A stretch of DNA of 64,000 nt from Streptosporangium sp040640155 (lineage in GTDB: Bacteria > Actinomycetota > Actinomycetes > Streptosporangiales > Streptosporangiaceae): the NCBI RefSeq assembly GCF_040640155.1, contig NZ_JBFABE010000010.1, positions 62,001 to 126,000 of the forward strand, in the 5' to 3' direction. Below, piece after piece: positions 60,997 through 64,000 of this stretch (position 1 is its first letter; each line of letters begins with the position of its first letter). A program made the translations under genes and the position numbers. The notes under the pieces were generated by a model. That model was not told where the DNA came from and did no database searches. It saw only the letters and a list, made by a program, of their open reading frames with translations.

Positions 60997-61133
60997 TGAC
61001 CCGTGTCCCGGGTGGTCGTCGCGGGCCCTCGTCCCTCCCGCTCCACCCCCGACGCCGGTCTTCGGCGACACCTTCGACGGGACGCGGGCGTGATATCGGC
61101 GACACGCGGCTGGTTATCGGGCAGGATGTCGCC

Positions 61134-63131
61134 ATGTCCCCCGAGCAGGTCGTCCTGCCGTACGCCACCTGGCCCTCGCCGGTCTCCACATCCGACGTCG
61201 CCCGCTCCGGCCTGCGCCTCGGATTTCCGATGGTGCTCGGTGAGGAGGTCTGGTGGACCGAAGACCGTCCCGCCGAGGGCGGGCGGACCACCATCGTGCA
61301 CCGAGACGCCGACGGCGTGCGAAGCGAGCTGCTGAACGCGCCCTGGAGCGCCAGGACCCGCGTCCACGAGTACGGCGGCCGGTCGTACGCGGTGGTGCCC
61401 GGTCAGGGCGTGGTGTTCGTGAACTTCGCCGACCAGCGGCTCTACCTGCTGCCCACCGGTGGCGAGCCCCGGCCCCTCACTCCCGAGCCCAAGTCGCCCT
61501 CGGCGCTGCGCTACGCGGACCTGCTGGTCCGTGACGGGCAGGTCTGGTGCGTCAGGGAGCGGCACGACGGTGGCCGGGTGAGCCGCTCCATCGTGTCCGT
61601 TCCCCTGCCCGGCTCGTCACCCGGTTCCCGGCCCGGCCCGCCGCCGGGCACGCCCTCCGGCCCTCCGCCGGGCACGTCGTCGGGCTCGCCGTCCGGTACG
61701 TCGTCCAGTTCCTCGCCCGGCCTCCCGTCCGAGGGCGAAGAGCCGCGCGAGTGGATCACCGGGCATGACTTCTACGCCTTCCCCACCCTCTCCCCCGACG
61801 GCGAGCACCTGGCCTTCGTCTGCTGGGACCACCCCCGGATGCCGTGGAACGGCACCGAGTTGCGGGTCTGCCGGCTCGCCGACGGCGCCTCCTGGACGGT
61901 CGCGGGTGGCGTCGACGAGTCGGTGCTCGCCCCGCACTGGCGTGACGAGCTCAGCCTCTACCTGATCTCCGACTCCTCGGGCTGGTGGAACCTCTACCTG
62001 ACCGAGGTGCACGGCGGCACGCCACGGGCGCTCCACGGCGCGGACGAGGAGTTCGCGGGCCCGCTCTGGCAGCTCGGCGCGATGCCGTACGCGCCGCTGG
62101 ACGACGGGAACATCGCGGTCCTGCACGGGCGGGGCGGCCTGCGGCTGGGCCTGCTCGACCCGGTCCGCGGGACGCTGACGGACCTGACGGTGCCCTACGA
62201 CGGCTGGGAGCCGGTGCTGGCCACCGACGGGCGGGCCGTGGTCGGGATCGGGTACGGACCGGCGGTGCCCAGGTCGATCGTCCGGGTCGACACCGCGGAC
62301 GGCCAGGCCGGTGAGCTTCGCCGGGACGCCGGCCGGATCCCCGACGCCGCCTACCTGCCGCCCGTCCGGGCCGTGGAGATCCGGGGACGGTCCGGGCGCG
62401 AGGCGCACGCGTTCCTCTACCCGCCGACCAACCCCGAGGCGCGCGGCGAGGGCCCCGCCCCGTACGTCGTGTTCGTGCACGGCGGGCCGACCGGGCACAG
62501 CGTGGGCGCGCTCGACCTGGAGAAGGCGTTCTTCACCAGCAGGGGCATCGGCGTTCTGGACCTCAACTACGGCGGTTCCACCGGCTACGGCCGCGCCTAC
62601 CGCGAGCGGCTTCGCGGCCGGTGGGGCGTGGTGGACGTCGAGGACTCGGTCGCCGCGGCCGAGTGGCTGGCCGGTGAGGGGCTGGCCGACCCGGCACGGA
62701 TCGCGATCCGGGGCGGCAGCGCGGGCGGCTGGACGGTCATGGCGGCCTGCTGCACGTCCGACGCGTTCGCCGGGGGCGTCTCCTACTACGGGGTGAGCAC
62801 GCTCGCCGCGTTCAGCGCGACCACCCACGACTTCGAGTCACGCTACGTCGACTGGCTCGTCGGCCCGCAGGACCCGATCCTGTACGCCGCACGCGAGCCC
62901 CTGGCCCTGGTGGCGGGGGTGAACTGCCCCATGCTGCTGCTGCAGGGCCTCTCCGACCCGGTGGTCCCCCCCGAGCAGTCACAGGCCTTCGCCGACGCCC
63001 TGGCCGAGCGCGGCGTCCCCTGCACCTACCTGACGTTCGAGGGAGAGGCGCACGGCTTCCGCCGCGCCGAGACCCGCAGCGCGGCCCTGGCCACCGAGCT
63101 CGCCTTCTACCAGCAGATCTTCCACCTCTGA
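61134..63131 (+). CDS. S9 family prolyl oligopeptidase-like peptidase
   Basis: A 665-aa serine peptidase: an N-terminal seven-bladed beta-propeller (about 1-400) and a C-terminal alpha/beta hydrolase. Catalytic Ser lies in RGGSAGGW, Asp in GLSDPVVPPEQ, His in EGEAHGFRR. A low-complexity Pro/Gly/Ser/Thr stretch (about residues 160-202) interrupts the propeller. There is no signal peptide, so it is likely cytoplasmic. It resembles the dipeptidyl aminopeptidase/acylaminoacyl-peptidase group. ATG 61134 follows AGGA. Confidence 0.92.
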   Translation: MSPEQVVLPYATWPSPVSTSDVARSGLRLGFPMVLGEEVWWTEDRPAEGGRTTIVHRDADGVRSELLNAPWSARTRVHEYGGRSYAVVPGQGVVFVNFADQRLYLLPTGGEPRPLTPEPKSPSALRYADLLVRDGQVWCVRERHDGGRVSRSIVSVPLPGSSPGSRPGPPPGTPSGPPPGTSSGSPSGTSSSSSPGLPSEGEEPREWITGHDFYAFPTLSPDGEHLAFVCWDHPRMPWNGTELRVCRLADGASWTVAGGVDESVLAPHWRDELSLYLISDSSGWWNLYLTEVHGGTPRALHGADEEFAGPLWQLGAMPYAPLDDGNIAVLHGRGGLRLGLLDPVRGTLTDLTVPYDGWEPVLATDGRAVVGIGYGPAVPRSIVRVDTADGQAGELRRDAGRIPDAAYLPPVRAVEIRGRSGREAHAFLYPPTNPEARGEGPAPYVVFVHGGPTGHSVGALDLEKAFFTSRGIGVLDLNYGGSTGYGRAYRERLRGRWGVVDVEDSVAAAEWLAGEGLADPARIAIRGGSAGGWTVMAACCTSDAFAGGVSYYGVSTLAAFSATTHDFESRYVDWLVGPQDPILYAAREPLALVAGVNCPMLLLQGLSDPVVPPEQSQAFADALAERGVPCTYLTFEGEAHGFRRAETRSAALATELAFYQQIFHL

Positions 63132-63256
63132 CGGCGGGGCCCGGAACGGGGCGGGGTCCGGCACGGGTCAGGACCCGGCGCGGACCAGGAGCCGTCCCGT
63201 GTCAGGGAGCCGTCGTGAGCCGGGGCCCGGCGCGGCGGGCCGGGAGCCGGCGCGGG

Positions 63257-64000
63257 TCAGCGGGCGAACTCCGTGGCCCGCGACTCGCGTACGACCGTGA
63301 TGCGGATCTGGCCGGGATAGGTGAGCTCCTCCTCGACCTGCTTGGCCACGTCGCGAGCGATCACCTGGGCCTGGATGTCGTCGACCGAGTCGGGCTTCAC
63401 CATGACCCTGATCTCGCGGCCGGCCTGCATCGCGAAGACCTTCTCGACGCCCTCGTAGGAGGTGGCGATCTCCTCCAGCCGCTCCAGCCGCTTGACGTAG
63501 GCCTCCAGCGACTCGCGGCGGGCTCCCGGCCTGCCGCCGCTGATGGCGTCGGCGGCCTGGGTGAGGACGGCCTCGACGGTCTTGACCTCGACCTCGTTGT
63601 GGTGGGCCTCGATGGCGTGCACGACGTCCTCGTGCTCCCCGTACCGCCTGGCGATCTCGGCGCCGATCAGGGCGTGGCTGCCCTCGACCTCGTGGGTGAG
63701 GGCCTTGCCGATGTCGTGCAGGAGCGTGCAGCGCTTGAGGAGCGTGGTGTCGAGCCTCAGCTCGGCGGCCATGATCCCGGCGATGTGCGCGGACTCGATG
63801 AGATGGCCGAGGACGTTCTGCCCGTAGGAGGTGCGGTAGCGGAGCTGGCCGAGGAGGGTGACCAGCTCGGGGTGCATGTCGGTGATGCCGAGCTCCACGA
63901 GGGCGTCCTCACCGGCGCGCACGCAGAGCTCCTGGACCTCCGCCTTGCTGCGCTCGTGGGCCTCCTCGATGCGCTGGGGGTGGATGCGGCCGTCGAGGAC
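63257..64000 (-). CDS. rny: Ribonuclease Y (5' partial in window)
   Basis: The C-terminal 247 residues of an RNase Y, an endoribonuclease that starts mRNA decay. The HD domain is visible with THEVEG, LLHDIGKALTHE (HD metal site), SHALIGAEIARRYGE and AIEAHHNEVE, and ends with the conserved YPGQIRITVVRESRA. The frame continues beyond the right edge, where the KH domain and the N-terminal anchor should be. It converges on the S9 peptidase gene. Confidence 0.95.
   Translation of the reverse strand, partial: VLDGRIHPQRIEEAHERSKAEVQELCVRAGEDALVELGITDMHPELVTLLGQLRYRTSYGQNVLGHLIESAHIAGIMAAELRLDTTLLKRCTLLHDIGKALTHEVEGSHALIGAEIARRYGEHEDVVHAIEAHHNEVEVKTVEAVLTQAADAISGGRPGARRESLEAYVKRLERLEEIATSYEGVEKVFAMQAGREIRVMVKPDSVDDIQAQVIARDVAKQVEEELTYPGQIRITVVRESRATEFAR

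Overview
The window is about 72% GC, with GTG and TTG starts, many 1-8 nt start/stop overlaps and a single-copy conserved gene set. It is a high-GC actinobacterial chromosome. Gene content and order fit the order Streptosporangiales (Streptosporangium-like), but the genus is an inference. I see no rRNA, tRNA, CRISPR array, insertion sequence or prophage. Most of the window is core chromosome with accessory signalling genes in between.

Layout. 1-17 kb is a conserved housekeeping block: a Pro/Gly/Gln-rich membrane protein (partial), a DUF3097 protein, hemW, a zinc-ribbon membrane protein, a secreted GH18 chitinase with a clear promoter and operator, lepA, a divergent GH18-like protein, rpsT, holA, a 51-aa zinc-ribbon protein, a SnoaL-like protein, comEC-comEA, a DegV protein and hutI. 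17.9-18.6 kb is an AT-richer regulatory region holding two small ORFs. 18.6-24.5 kb is a seven-gene-class stress-signalling cassette of six overlapping genes: RsbR, RsbS, RsbT, ATPase-PP2C, hybrid histidine kinase, and REC-GAF-PP2C. A probably leaderless oxidoreductase gene with a KstR-like box follows. 25.7-28.1 kb holds hflX and a DUF4097 lipoprotein.

28.4-35.8 kb is a glyoxylate/glycolate cluster: malate synthase (promoter plus palindromic operator), a truncated DUF1016 gene, glcD-glcE-glcF and an IclR regulator. 35.8-44.4 kb is envelope and signalling: an SPFH-type lipoprotein, a two-component system with a divergent membrane protein, CheR-PAS and CheB proteins without chemoreceptors, and a STAS protein. 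44.4-49.2 kb holds an HNH-nuclease-like lipoprotein, an I36 inhibitor-like secreted protein, an SDR and a large TPR protein. 49.5-64 kb is a second conserved block: dapF, miaA, ogt, a transmembrane XRE/peptidoglycan-binding protein, a DODA-type dioxygenase-like protein, miaB, the gluABCD glutamate uptake operon, an S9 peptidase and rny (partial).

How they work together. The RsbR/S/T set should sense stress and pass it, by phosphorylation and dephosphorylation, to the encoded PP2C phosphatases and the hybrid kinase; no sigma factor gene lies beside it. Malate synthase consumes the glyoxylate made by GlcDEF, probably under the linked IclR regulator. MiaA and MiaB act in sequence on tRNA adenosine-37. 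ComEA and ComEC form the DNA-uptake pair; comEC has no stop codon before the SnoaL gene, which has its own promoter.
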